Shown piece after piece: positions 17,459 to 26,213 of a stretch of DNA of 64,000 nt; the first letter of the stretch is position 1; each line of letters begins with the position of its first letter. Source of the stretch: Acinetobacter sp. 10FS3-1 (GTDB lineage: Bacteria; Pseudomonadota; Gammaproteobacteria; Pseudomonadales; Moraxellaceae). The translations under genes and the position numbers were made by a program. The DNA is taken from assembly GCF_013343215.1 (NCBI RefSeq), contig NZ_CP039144.1, forward strand, positions 186,001-250,000, written 5' to 3'. A model generated the notes under the pieces. The model had not been told where the DNA came from. It did not search any database and worked only from the letters and a program-made list of their open reading frames with translations.

Positions 17459-18931
17459 TTATAAATTTAGACCATTGTTTTCGCTCCGCTTATCATAGTG
17501 AGTTGTGGTTTCATTTACCACGTTTGCTTCACTTAAATTTTGATCAATCGTAGAGTAGTAATCGTTTTCACAAGTTTCTAAAAACTCATATCCACCCGAC
17601 ACTTGTAATATTGATTCGGCGGTTGGGCTGAACTTAAAGTCTCCCCAACCACTCCATCCGTGAGCTTTTTTACCGTAATGATCACGATTAGTTTTGATGC
17701 TCGCGTGACCAAAGAATCCGGCAATTTCATGTGGTTCTTTATCCCCCGCTTTGGCATTCGCAATACATTGATGGCGAGTGCTATATAGCGTTGGACGCTT
17801 AGAAATATCCATTAATTCCTGACCAATAGAAGTAAGGTATTCCTTATATTTCTTGTACAACTCATTTTGCAGTGCACGATTTAACTTATCGGCACACCCC
17901 GCTTGAGGTACGCCGTTGGCATCAATCATTTGCTCTAATGTCGTATTTTTTAGGTACGTCTGGGTATGAGTTGCAGCCAGATTAACAGGGATATTTGTTA
18001 GCTGATCTGCGTCATTTGATTTGATTCCAGAATCAGCGAATAAACTTTGTTGAGAGAAAAATTCGTTATTCTTATAAAGGAAATCCATAGCTTTCCTTTC
18101 AAGACTAACTTGGTAAAAACAGTAGTATTCCATCAAATAGCGGGTTTCGGTTTCATCAATATCGCTGAGAACCAAAATACGGTGTGTGCCATTAGCGCGA
18201 CCATGTGTATGCTTTGCATTTTTGACGCGCATAATTAAATCTTTTGTCTTAATGTCACAAAGGAAAGTAGCTTCTAACCATTCAATCGGTCGTAGACCTA
18301 CAAGCATGTTCGCTTTAACAAAGCATTTTAATAAATCAATGATACGGATAGGCTTATCGTAATTCAGACTGACTAATGGAACTGGCTTTGGCTTTTTGGG
18401 TGTCCGTGTCAATTGACGTTTAGGGATATTTACTAGGTATTCATAAAAGCCCTGCTCAAAGCGTTTTGCCTTTAATGATGATGTTTCCGGCTTTTTATCA
18501 AATGCAGCAACTTCTTCATCGGTGAAGTCAATCTTTCGGATAGCTAGTTGGTATATGTCATTCAATACCATCATTGATAATGACGCGCTGACTTCTTGAT
18601 CTAATTCATTTCTGCGCCATTTTTCATAATACGAAGCAATACCATAACAAAGGGCTGCTCTGTATATACGGAAAGTTGCATAAGTGAGTTCGGATTGATT
18701 GTAGCGATCAAATACGTCTGAAACTGTTGCAGACAAAGCATCAACAATAGGCAAGTGTGAAAACTTGCTAAAGTTAATTTCAAACTTACGCTGATAGTCC
18801 ATCTGAGTTGAATCTTCCAACTGAGTGAACTTATGGAGCATATAGTCTCTAAGTCTTTGCGGATATTCCTCTACACTAAATTCCTTAGTGTCGATAGGAT
18901 TAACCACCTCAACGATTTCTGCGTCAGTCAC
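17459..18931 (-). CDS. Tyrosine recombinase-like protein
   Basis: A 490-residue protein with the tyrosine recombinase active-site pattern in its C-terminal half. Arg214 is in VGLRPIEW, a Lys-rich hairpin (RVKNAKHTHG) is near 236-244, Arg386-His387 are in YSTRHQ, His409 is in GFFGHAS and the candidate nucleophile Tyr419 is in RDHYG. The usual first His of box II is Tyr383, a change seen in some active members. The N-terminal 170 residues would hold the core-binding domain. The start is GTG with GGTGG upstream. It is just upstream of dotJ in the same direction. It could resolve plasmid dimers, integrate DNA or invert a segment; I found no obvious recombination site beside it. Confidence 0.75.
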   Translation of the reverse strand: MTDAEIVEVVNPIDTKEFSVEEYPQRLRDYMLHKFTQLEDSTQMDYQRKFEINFSKFSHLPIVDALSATVSDVFDRYNQSELTYATFRIYRAALCYGIASYYEKWRRNELDQEVSASLSMMVLNDIYQLAIRKIDFTDEEVAAFDKKPETSSLKAKRFEQGFYEYLVNIPKRQLTRTPKKPKPVPLVSLNYDKPIRIIDLLKCFVKANMLVGLRPIEWLEATFLCDIKTKDLIMRVKNAKHTHGRANGTHRILVLSDIDETETRYLMEYYCFYQVSLERKAMDFLYKNNEFFSQQSLFADSGIKSNDADQLTNIPVNLAATHTQTYLKNTTLEQMIDANGVPQAGCADKLNRALQNELYKKYKEYLTSIGQELMDISKRPTLYSTRHQCIANAKAGDKEPHEIAGFFGHASIKTNRDHYGKKAHGWSGWGDFKFSPTAESILQVSGGYEFLETCENDYYSTIDQNLSEANVVNETTTHYDKRSENNGLNL

Positions 18932-19245
18932 AGTAAACCACCAGTAATTTTAATATTTATCTCTTGGATTCGGCTAAAAGCACGAACAATTTGGAACTGC
19001 TAATCTATCATTTATTAAAAAGAAATCCAAAAGAACAGCGTCTTTGAAGGTCAATTATTATGATAAATAGGTCGCAACTCCTTAAAACCGTCTTGAGTAT
19101 ACTGTTATAAATGAAATTTCTGAATATCTTTTAAACAGGAATTTAAGCTTTTTTCCCAAATTCCTCATTCATAAAAAATTCTTTAATCCGCACAGCTTTA
19201 CCAATTTTGTTTAAAAAAATACTACATGAAAATTAACTTTATTTT

Positions 19246-19270
19246 GCACTTTTTTTGCTAAAAAAATGGC
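19246..19270. promoter_or_regulatory. Pseudo-palindrome matching the one before dotN
   Basis: GCAC, seven T, GCT, seven A and TGGC occur just upstream of the dotD promoter candidate. The sequence matches 11203-11226 almost base for base. It is a candidate operator for the Dot/Icm genes. Confidence 0.35.
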
Positions 19271-19285
19271 GAATTATGTCTGAGG

Positions 19286-19315
19286 TTGCATTTATTTTGT
19301 ATATCTCGGCATAAA
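19286..19315 (+). promoter_or_regulatory. Candidate promoter for the dotDCB run
   Basis: TTGCAT and CATAAA are separated by 18 bases. If used, transcription would start near 19322 and leave a leader of about 260 bases before the dotD start codon. The match to consensus is moderate. Confidence 0.35.
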
Positions 19316-19584
19316 TTGTGCTTTTTCTTTGGAAAAAGCTTGGTTTATTCTATATGCTGATAGCGTCGATTAGTTGTTTTTTAGGCACTGAGGATTTCAG
19401 TAAAAATAAAGATGCCTGTTTTAATCTTTTTCTCTACAAAAACAAGGAAAATAGATTAAGATTTGTCAGCTTGCCTAAATCTCAATTTAGTCATGCACCA
19501 ACGCACCTAGTCATAGTTAATGCTAACCGCGTTGGATGGTTGGAGCCTTACGCCCAAATTTATAATGAAAAACCGGAGCTTAAA

Positions 19585-20067
19585 ATGCCGAACAAACGTA
19601 ATTTAACCACGTTAGCCCTCGCTATTGCGGTTTCATCTCTAGCACTTGTTGGTTGCCAAACCACATCAAATACTTCTGCACTGATCACTCATAATGATGC
19701 TGCTAAACTTAGCGTTTTAAGCATTGTTACCGAAGAATCTCAAAAGGCTTTGTTAGCTCAACAAACGCTTAAAAATGCTCAAAAAGCTCAAGTAGAAAAA
19801 CTGCGTGTTCAACAATCAAAAATTAATCACGACATTATCCTGGTTGACTATATCGGTGCGCCAGAGCTACTGCTTACAAGCACCGCTCAACACTTTGGTT
19901 ATCGCTACCTTGAAAGTGGTAAAAAACGTGCGCTTCCAGTCGTAAATTTCACAAACCGTAAAGTTACTGGTACTGAACTGGTTAAAGACATTGCTACGTT
20001 CATTGATGGTCAGGCTGATATCACTCTTGATCACCAAAACAAAACCATCTTGCTTTCTTACCGTTAA
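19585..20067 (+). CDS. dotD: DotD-type outer-membrane lipoprotein
   Basis: A 160-residue lipoprotein. A signal sequence ends in the lipobox LVGC with Cys24. A helical Gln/Lys-rich region follows, and then a C-terminal domain (VDYIGAPELLLTSTAQHFGYR onward) resembling the secretin N-domain fold known for DotD. The length matches Legionella DotD (163). I start at 19585 because GGAG lies 8 bases upstream and the lipoprotein signal begins there; the frame is open further back to a GTG at 19318, but that segment is unlikely to be translated. DotD, DotC and DotH form the outer-membrane core. The order dotD-dotC-dotB is the same as in Legionella. Confidence 0.88.
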   Translation: MPNKRNLTTLALAIAVSSLALVGCQTTSNTSALITHNDAAKLSVLSIVTEESQKALLAQQTLKNAQKAQVEKLRVQQSKINHDIILVDYIGAPELLLTSTAQHFGYRYLESGKKRALPVVNFTNRKVTGTELVKDIATFIDGQADITLDHQNKTILLSYR

Positions 20068-20121
20068 TCAAACCTCAGTTTGCTAAATAAACGTCAAAGA
20101 ATGATTTACGGAGCATAAGAA

Positions 20122-20934
20122 ATGATCGTAGATAATAGTCATGCGGAACTGCAAGAACTGTTAATGCAAGCAAACAATCCTATTACAGTGAATGAGGTTG
20201 CTACGCAGTTAAAGCAAGAAGAACGCCTAAGAATCATCATGGAACATGCCTATAACCATGCTGTTGCTCGTGGTATTGAAAGCAAAATGAACGAAGTTCG
20301 CCAAGCTGTTGCATTAAATGAACGCCAGTTTGATGCGATCTACAACTTTCAGCCATTAATGATTCAATCCAAAATTGTTCCACCGGTAATCACTGAAAGT
20401 CGTGACATTATCCAGAACCCGGATAGTCTGACAATCAAAACTACTGGTGCAGTGTACAAGATTGACCAACAAGCTCGTTTTGCCACGCTCCCCCCAAACT
20501 GGCGTACTTACCTGACCTTCCCAGAAGATCGCTATAAAGTTGGTACTAATGAAACTATTTCCGGTGATTTAGCACCTAAAAACCGCCTTGAGCGCGAGAA
20601 GGTCAAAAAAGAGATCATTCGTGGTTTTAAAGATGGTCAAGCTCAAGGTGTTGATATCTTCCAATACGCATTCAATAAGTTGAATCGTGATTACACTGGC
20701 ATGATCAAATTCCATGAATTTGTTATGGCGGGTAAGCTGACTATGCCGGCTTTTGCTAGTCAAACACTTGCTGTTGCATCTACAGGCAACTCTCTATCTT
20801 TAGATCAAAACCTTTTAACTATCACTCAGTTGCCATCCTTCAATAGCAATATTGATACATGGAAATCTTGGATTACTCCAATTAAGGCTAAACCAGGTGA
20901 AGTTCAAATTCGCGTGAATAAAGCCGAAGATTAA
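20122..20934 (+). CDS. dotC: DotC-type (TraI-like) core protein, without visible signal peptide
   Basis: A 270-residue protein with the DotC features. LNERQFDAIYNFQPLMIQ is followed by KIVPPVITESRD, and then a TLPPNWRTYL stretch. Legionella DotC is a 303-residue outer-membrane lipoprotein that pairs with DotD and DotH. Here the N-terminus (MIVDNSHAEL) has neither a hydrophobic segment nor a lipobox, although GGAGC precedes this ATG. No in-frame upstream start with a signal sequence is evident. Either export works differently, or an upstream exon-like part was lost, or the start lies elsewhere. It is between dotD and dotB in the same operon. Confidence 0.82.
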   Translation: MIVDNSHAELQELLMQANNPITVNEVATQLKQEERLRIIMEHAYNHAVARGIESKMNEVRQAVALNERQFDAIYNFQPLMIQSKIVPPVITESRDIIQNPDSLTIKTTGAVYKIDQQARFATLPPNWRTYLTFPEDRYKVGTNETISGDLAPKNRLEREKVKKEIIRGFKDGQAQGVDIFQYAFNKLNRDYTGMIKFHEFVMAGKLTMPAFASQTLAVASTGNSLSLDQNLLTITQLPSFNSNIDTWKSWITPIKAKPGEVQIRVNKAED

Positions 20935-20955
20935 AAATAGGTTTTGGGCTAAAAG

Positions 20956-22335
20956 ATGAAGATTACACTAAGTGAATCATTGGATACTGCATCATCTTCT
21001 GCTCAAACTGCCGTTGTTAATGCAGCAGAGGTTATATCCTCTGCTAACGGCTTGAATAAAGATGGTGAATATCTAGGCGAAACTCATATTACAAGCCATC
21101 GTAATTATGAGGTGGCTTTAAAGACCTCTGAGGGTGATAACCTCTATAGGATTAACAACAGTGGTCTGTACGCTGTAGATTGGAAATCTGAATATCAAGA
21201 CCCAGATCGGTTTGAAACATCAGATCATGTTGACGCTTTATTCCGTGAAATTCAGCATCAAGACGTATCTGATATTTACATTTCAGAGTTGTATCCAATC
21301 ATCATCAAAAAGAACGGTGATTTATACGGTATTACACGCCGTACAATTGACCGTGGTGAAGCCGATTTCATTCTGCTGCACATTACTCGTGCCAGTGCAG
21401 TATCAGAGCTTAATGGTGGTAAACCAGTAAACTCGTGCTTTACCATGCTTGATGTTGATAGGAGTAAAAAGACAAAAATGGGCGCACCGGCTCGTGTGAG
21501 CTTTCGTGTAAACGCATCTGCAATCACAATTGCCGGGCGTGAAAGCTTCCAGGTTGTAATGCGAGCTATTCCATCTGAACCTTTGCACTATACAAAAATC
21601 GGTTTAGATAAAGAGTTCGTCTATTCTTGTTGCCCTACAAACGGCATCGTAATTATTGCCGGTGAAACAGGGTCAGGAAAAACTACAACGATTGCTTCTA
21701 TCATTCGTGAAATCTTAGAGGGTGACACCCTGATCAAAGGGAATATTCTTACTCACGAAGAGCCGATTGAGTTCAACTATGATTCGATCTTTAGTAAGCA
21801 TTCGATCATCAGCCAAAGCCAAATTCCAGAAAATTTCAAGTCGTTTAAAGATGCAAACCGCGAAGCTATGCGCCGTAAACCGGCTGCTGTATTGCTAGGT
21901 GAGTTGCGTGATGAAGAAACGATTGAAGCTGCTGTTGAACTTGCGCTTACTGGACACCCGGTATATGGAACCGTCCACTCTACAGAAGTCTCAACAATCA
22001 TTCCGCGAATGGTGTCTCGATTCCCTGAATCAGCTCAAGTTCGCGCTTGCTTCGACTTAATTGACTGTGGACGAGTGTTTATTTCTCAGCGTCTTGTGAA
22101 AAACATTCAAACAAATCGACTGTTTGGTGTTCGTGAGTACCTTTACCTTTCTGCTGATCTACGTGTGAAGTTGAAATCATTAGGCAATCCTATTGCGATC
22201 AACAATGAAATCACTCGCATCATGCACGAATCTGATGGTAAAGGGTATGCAAGTTTAAGTTTTGCAAAACAAGCAGCAATCTTTCTGCAACAAGGAATCA
22301 TTAATGATGATGGCTACCGCCGTCTTACTACATAA
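20956..22335 (+). CDS. dotB: DotB-type (TraJ-like) secretion ATPase
   Basis: A 459-residue hexameric ATPase of the VirB11/PilT class. Walker A (GETGSGKT) is at 236-243, an Asp-box equivalent (THEEPIEF) at 266-273, Walker B-like VLLGELRD at 312-319 and the His box (TGHPVYGTVHS) at 332-342. DotB cycles to the DotO-DotL base of the machine and powers export. It is longer than Legionella DotB (377), with about 80 extra N-terminal residues. The start follows a GGGCTAAAAG stretch that resembles the 14-bp motif of the - strand block. It is 21 bases after dotC and 11 bases before icmT. Confidence 0.92.
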   Translation: MKITLSESLDTASSSAQTAVVNAAEVISSANGLNKDGEYLGETHITSHRNYEVALKTSEGDNLYRINNSGLYAVDWKSEYQDPDRFETSDHVDALFREIQHQDVSDIYISELYPIIIKKNGDLYGITRRTIDRGEADFILLHITRASAVSELNGGKPVNSCFTMLDVDRSKKTKMGAPARVSFRVNASAITIAGRESFQVVMRAIPSEPLHYTKIGLDKEFVYSCCPTNGIVIIAGETGSGKTTTIASIIREILEGDTLIKGNILTHEEPIEFNYDSIFSKHSIISQSQIPENFKSFKDANREAMRRKPAAVLLGELRDEETIEAAVELALTGHPVYGTVHSTEVSTIIPRMVSRFPESAQVRACFDLIDCGRVFISQRLVKNIQTNRLFGVREYLYLSADLRVKLKSLGNPIAINNEITRIMHESDGKGYASLSFAKQAAIFLQQGIINDDGYRRLTT

Positions 22336-22346
22336 AAGGGGCATTT

Positions 22347-22610
22347 ATGGCTGTAAATCATTGGTCGCAAATGCGACAACCGGTTCTCATGTTAGGGATG
22401 GATGCGACAGTTATTTTCCCTATTATGATCATTCTGTTCAGATTTCCTCACCTTAAATGGTGGCTAATCGCGCTTTCAATGATGCTTATTATTGTCATTA
22501 TTACGCGATTTTTTAAATACCAATTCCGTTACGTTCCCGCAGGGCTGCGTAAATTTTTCTTTGGGGCGGATAAGCGCACCAAAAAAGCTAACCGTAACTT
22601 CAATTTCTAA
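22347..22610 (+). CDS. icmT: IcmT-like (TraK-like) small membrane protein
   Basis: An 87-residue protein, the size of Legionella IcmT (86), with two hydrophobic segments near residues 20-33 and 38-55 and a basic tail. The family is a small inner-membrane component required for export. AAGGGG lies 6 bases before the ATG. It directly follows dotB, as traK follows traJ in R64, which supports the call. Confidence 0.78.
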   Translation: MAVNHWSQMRQPVLMLGMDATVIFPIMIILFRFPHLKWWLIALSMMLIIVIITRFFKYQFRYVPAGLRKFFFGADKRTKKANRNFNF

Positions 22611-22642
22611 TTTGGTTTTATAATTCGGGTATCGAGATAAGT

Positions 22643-23788
22643 ATGTCTACAAAAACTAACGCTGTGATTGAGGATGGTGTTATTTACCTCATTGATGAAC
22701 ACGGCAATAAATCAGAATATGTCCATTTGCTAGGGATAGATGATGGACATTCCCATATTAAAATTTATGGTGGCTTACACCCACTGACTAACGAGCCGAT
22801 TATTTTTAAAATCCCATCAAAGGCTGCTATCGGTATCACTTTAACAAGTGACAAACAAGATAACGTCGATGGTCAGGTTGTGTCTGTTAATCAAAATAGC
22901 TTCACTGTATCCGATATCGTTACCCACCCTATTGATACTCGTACAGCCGACTATCCGTTAAGCGATTTCAATAAAGCATTAATTCACCAATGCTTATCCT
23001 TAGCTGAGCGCAAAGGTATTTTGCCTACTACAGATCGCAGAGTATTTGCAGCCACAGGCTTACCAGTGGAGTTGTTTTATTCCGGTCCTGGACGCAATAC
23101 TTCACTGATTCAAAACAAAATTGATTTTCTAAAAAATGAAGATCAAGTCTACAATCACTTGGATGAACGTCAGGGCAGAAATCAGTTTAAGTTCATTGAA
23201 CATGAAGTGTTCTGTGAAGCTCAAGCTGCATATTTTGATGCTTGCATGACTGATGAAGGTGGTTTAACCGAAATTGGTGCTGACTTATTAGAATTTGGCG
23301 CGGGTGTTCTGGATATCGGTGGTCGTACTACTGACTGTCTTGTTTCGGCTCCTGGTGGTCAAACTTTTTATCGTGAACGTACCAAAACCTTAGAGCTTGG
23401 TGTTTTAACCTTGTTCGATAATATCCGTGAGCGTATCAAACATAAGCTAGGTAACAATGCCACGATTAATAATAAATTTTTGGAAAAAGCTATCCGAACA
23501 GGTCAATACGGTTTAACCGGTAACAGTATTGATGTGTCAGATATCATTGCCGAAGAAAAACTCACTATGGCTAACAATATCAAAAACTTCTCTGACAAGA
23601 ATATTGGGGATGGTAATGATTTAGCCGGTGTAATTTGTGTTGGTGGTGGTGCTACATTCCTGAAAAAAGAACTTCAAGAATGTATGCCAAACCTAATTTT
23701 TGTGGATGATAGCGAGTTCGCTAATGCGCGTGGCTTCTATAAGATGGCTCGACACATTTATGCACTACAAGAAAAAACTGCATCCTAA
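22643..23788 (+). CDS. parM: ParM/StbA-like actin-fold ATPase
   Basis: A 381-residue protein with the actin-fold nucleotide motifs. Phosphate-1 is LLGIDDGHSHIKIYG (29-43), phosphate-2 is VLDIGGRTTDCLV (222-234) and an adenosine-type motif VICVGGGATFL follows near 330. Such proteins polymerise into filaments that push plasmid copies apart, with a ParR adaptor bound to a centromere. It sits between icmT and dotM, inside a transfer operon, which is unusual for a partition gene. A role in positioning the transfer machine or DNA is possible. A second, ParA-type, partition gene lies 10 kb away. Confidence 0.8.
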   Translation: MSTKTNAVIEDGVIYLIDEHGNKSEYVHLLGIDDGHSHIKIYGGLHPLTNEPIIFKIPSKAAIGITLTSDKQDNVDGQVVSVNQNSFTVSDIVTHPIDTRTADYPLSDFNKALIHQCLSLAERKGILPTTDRRVFAATGLPVELFYSGPGRNTSLIQNKIDFLKNEDQVYNHLDERQGRNQFKFIEHEVFCEAQAAYFDACMTDEGGLTEIGADLLEFGAGVLDIGGRTTDCLVSAPGGQTFYRERTKTLELGVLTLFDNIRERIKHKLGNNATINNKFLEKAIRTGQYGLTGNSIDVSDIIAEEKLTMANNIKNFSDKNIGDGNDLAGVICVGGGATFLKKELQECMPNLIFVDDSEFANARGFYKMARHIYALQEKTAS

Positions 23789-23813
23789 TACTTAATTCAA
23801 AGAGAGCATATCT

Positions 23814-24683
23814 ATGAGCACTAAGCATCTTCGGTATTCGCTTTCTTTGTCTCGATTGCCAAATGACTGCTGTTCATTAGCTAAATCTATTTTGGCTAAT
23901 GAACAAAGCAACAATGAAAGATCATTTTTAAATAGTTTGCTTGCATATGGTTTTATGAATCGACGCGACAGAGATTGCAACTTCTTCACCACGAGCTTTG
24001 TAGGCAATACATCGAATGAAAGGCTACATCAATTTAGTATGCCGATCAGTGAAGAAAATAAAATTTTTGTCGATCACATTCTTAGTTTTAGGCAAGGAAA
24101 ACTAAGAACCACTGAATACAACTATTTGTTATTTTGTGGTTTTAATGCTTTTATTGAGACATGCAAAAGATATGTTTTTAGCGAGAAATATCTTTTGGTC
24201 AATCTGCAAAATGAGATAAAGAACGAAATTTATTTATCAGGATTGTACCCTTTTCTTCTCACTCTAATTAACTTGGTTGATATAAAGGAATCCGAAGAAA
24301 AGTATTATTTTGATATTTATAAAACTTCAATAAATGAAATATTTAATGCCAACTTCCAAAGTTTTAGTGACTTTGTAAGTCGTACTTGCAAACAAGGTGA
24401 TCAGTCAGACGCTATTGCAACGAAACAAAAGATGCCGGTTCCAGTGATTGAAACAGAAGTTATTAACCAGGCAGTAAGTGAGAAAAAAGACCAAAATACT
24501 AAAACAGCTCCAACCAAAGCTGTAAATACGTCTACCCCTCAAACTACTGATGATAAGCTGACTTCAACAATTTCTAGACCTGCAACCGTGGTAGAGAAAA
24601 CTCCAAAAGATGATGACAAAAGCAATAAAAGTGCCGGTCAAAAAGCAAATTCTTTTTGGAAAGGCTTTAATTTGCAGCAATGA
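23814..24683 (+). CDS. Unknown protein after the ParM-like gene, possible ParR
   Basis: A 289-residue protein that starts 25 bases after the ParM-like gene, where a ParR adaptor is normally encoded. The N-terminus (LRYSLSLSRLPND, then a helix ending FLNSLLAYGFMN) could form a ribbon-helix-helix DNA-binding unit like ParR, but I cannot confirm it. The last 90 residues are a Lys/Thr/Pro-rich, probably disordered tail ending in FWKGFNLQQ; a short terminal peptide of this kind is how ParR contacts ParM. The base composition is more A+T-rich than its neighbours. The possible ParR role is inference from place and layout. Confidence 0.55.
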   Translation: MSTKHLRYSLSLSRLPNDCCSLAKSILANEQSNNERSFLNSLLAYGFMNRRDRDCNFFTTSFVGNTSNERLHQFSMPISEENKIFVDHILSFRQGKLRTTEYNYLLFCGFNAFIETCKRYVFSEKYLLVNLQNEIKNEIYLSGLYPFLLTLINLVDIKESEEKYYFDIYKTSINEIFNANFQSFSDFVSRTCKQGDQSDAIATKQKMPVPVIETEVINQAVSEKKDQNTKTAPTKAVNTSTPQTTDDKLTSTISRPATVVEKTPKDDDKSNKSAGQKANSFWKGFNLQQ

Positions 24684-24692
24684 GGTTAGGTA

Positions 24693-26189
24693 ATGGCTCA
24701 AGGTGGCGCACAACAACCTAAACAAGATGACGGTATCGTGGTATTTTTATGCGTAATCGGAATGCTGTCGTTTGTGACAATCGTTCTTTGGTTCCGCTTT
24801 CATACTGAATTAACAATAGCTACAATTTGGATTCGTGGCATATTTACCTCCCCTATCTGGGTACTCAATGTATTTCTGGCAAAGCTGTTTGGTGGTGCTG
24901 TACCAGGCATTTATCATTTAGTCCAAACAACTGCTGAAATTTGCAACCCTGCCGGCTCATATAAATTCTGGGCGTGTACTCGTGACCCTTCTACAGTTTC
25001 ATGGTCTGAAATCCAATTCGCAAGTTTCTGGTGGAATGGGATTTACGCGATTATTGCTGTCTTTTATTTGGGTAAAACCTTCTTCCGAATCCAGAATGAA
25101 CACCCAAGCGGTAAATTTAATAGACCGCACAGCCTGGAATCTTTCATTAAAGAAATGACCCCGATTTACCCTCACCTATCTGTTTTTGGTCCATTAAATC
25201 TATTAGACCGAGACAATATGCGTGGTTGGTATAGAGGAATGGACAGTGTTCGTGAATTTGCTTTTAAGCATAAGTTAATTAAAGGGATTCAGCACCGTAA
25301 GATTGACTATGTTGTAGAAGGTACAACTCAACAACATACTGATGAAACAGAGGTTATTCCTGTAGCTAACACTGAAAAGCTAACTACAATTATGAAAAAG
25401 CAGTTAGGTGAGCTTTGGATTGACGTAGATCACTTGGAAGATGGTGAAGTTATTATCTTGGCTTATTACATTGCTCGTGCAGCTTCCACTCAAGAAACAA
25501 TGGAAGATGAAGAGTTTTATGCAATCGCTAAAACTACCCAAGAAATTGAAGATATGTATTGGAGTATTGCAGCAATTGACCTTAAAAATAAGCCAGAATT
25601 TGCTTACGATGAAAAAGATGAATCAACGTATATGTATGAGACACCTCATTCTTTTGATTCTTTTCCAATCGACGATCTGAAAGATCACATTAAAGCTTAT
25701 ATTGAGTATCCGGTAATTAAAAAGCTTCTTAAAAAACATGCTTATGCTAGAACTTTTATTATTGATGTAATCTATGAAGCACGTAAATTAGGGGTACTAG
25801 CTCCAACTTCAATTCGTTGGTTAAAGCTATATGATCGTACCTTATGGGCTATGATTGAAAACGTAGGTCGTCCTTCCTTGTTCTCAGAATGTTTAGGTGC
25901 AAATGCTCATTATGTTGTTGAATCTATTATGGGTAGAGCAATGCACGAGCCTAACTTTGTAGTAGCTATTAAAGGTTGGGAGCATCAGCTTCAATTCTAT
26001 TCCTACAATGAGCAATTCGCTGATTTGAATGTTGGCACAATCAATGAAATGATCTTCAATCATAAAGGTGAAATTGCTGACGTTTCTCCATTCGATGTAA
26101 CACGTTTTGATTCTTTAGGTACTAATGAAATTAAGTCGGAGGAATCACAAGCATCTTCACCAGTAGAAGAAAACATTAAGTTCTCTTAA
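24693..26189 (+). CDS. dotM: DotM/IcmP-type (TrbA-like) coupling-complex protein
   Basis: A 498-residue protein with hydrophobic segments near residues 15-34 and 110-131, then a large soluble domain. A PHLSVFGPLNLLD stretch and a long helical C-terminal half match IcmP/DotM. In Legionella DotM binds DotL and reads Glu-rich signals of substrates. The acidic insert around residues 240-330 makes this version longer than Legionella IcmP (376). It begins 9 bases after the possible ParR gene and is followed by a strong terminator, so it ends the dotD operon. R64 TrbA is the counterpart. Confidence 0.8.
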   Translation: MAQGGAQQPKQDDGIVVFLCVIGMLSFVTIVLWFRFHTELTIATIWIRGIFTSPIWVLNVFLAKLFGGAVPGIYHLVQTTAEICNPAGSYKFWACTRDPSTVSWSEIQFASFWWNGIYAIIAVFYLGKTFFRIQNEHPSGKFNRPHSLESFIKEMTPIYPHLSVFGPLNLLDRDNMRGWYRGMDSVREFAFKHKLIKGIQHRKIDYVVEGTTQQHTDETEVIPVANTEKLTTIMKKQLGELWIDVDHLEDGEVIILAYYIARAASTQETMEDEEFYAIAKTTQEIEDMYWSIAAIDLKNKPEFAYDEKDESTYMYETPHSFDSFPIDDLKDHIKAYIEYPVIKKLLKKHAYARTFIIDVIYEARKLGVLAPTSIRWLKLYDRTLWAMIENVGRPSLFSECLGANAHYVVESIMGRAMHEPNFVVAIKGWEHQLQFYSYNEQFADLNVGTINEMIFNHKGEIADVSPFDVTRFDSLGTNEIKSEESQASSPVEENIKFS

Positions 26190-26213
26190 CTTTTTGTTTT
26201 TATTGGAATTAAT

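Larger units (their letters stand above)
18932..19584. promoter_or_regulatory. Divergent intergenic region between recombinase gene and dotD
   Basis: This 650-base A+T-rich stretch has no convincing gene. It separates the - strand recombinase gene from the + strand dotD run and must hold both promoters. It contains a 14-bp block motif copy at 18971-18984 (CGGCTAAAAGCACG), CTTTATTTTGC at 19237, the pseudo-palindrome at 19246-19270 and a promoter candidate at 19286. The last 270 bases form a long open leader in frame with dotD. Confidence 0.6.

Noticed and set aside
19318..19584. GTG-started N-terminal extension of dotD
   Set aside because: The lipoprotein signal with a well-placed GGAG begins at 19585; an 89-residue extension would bury the signal peptide.
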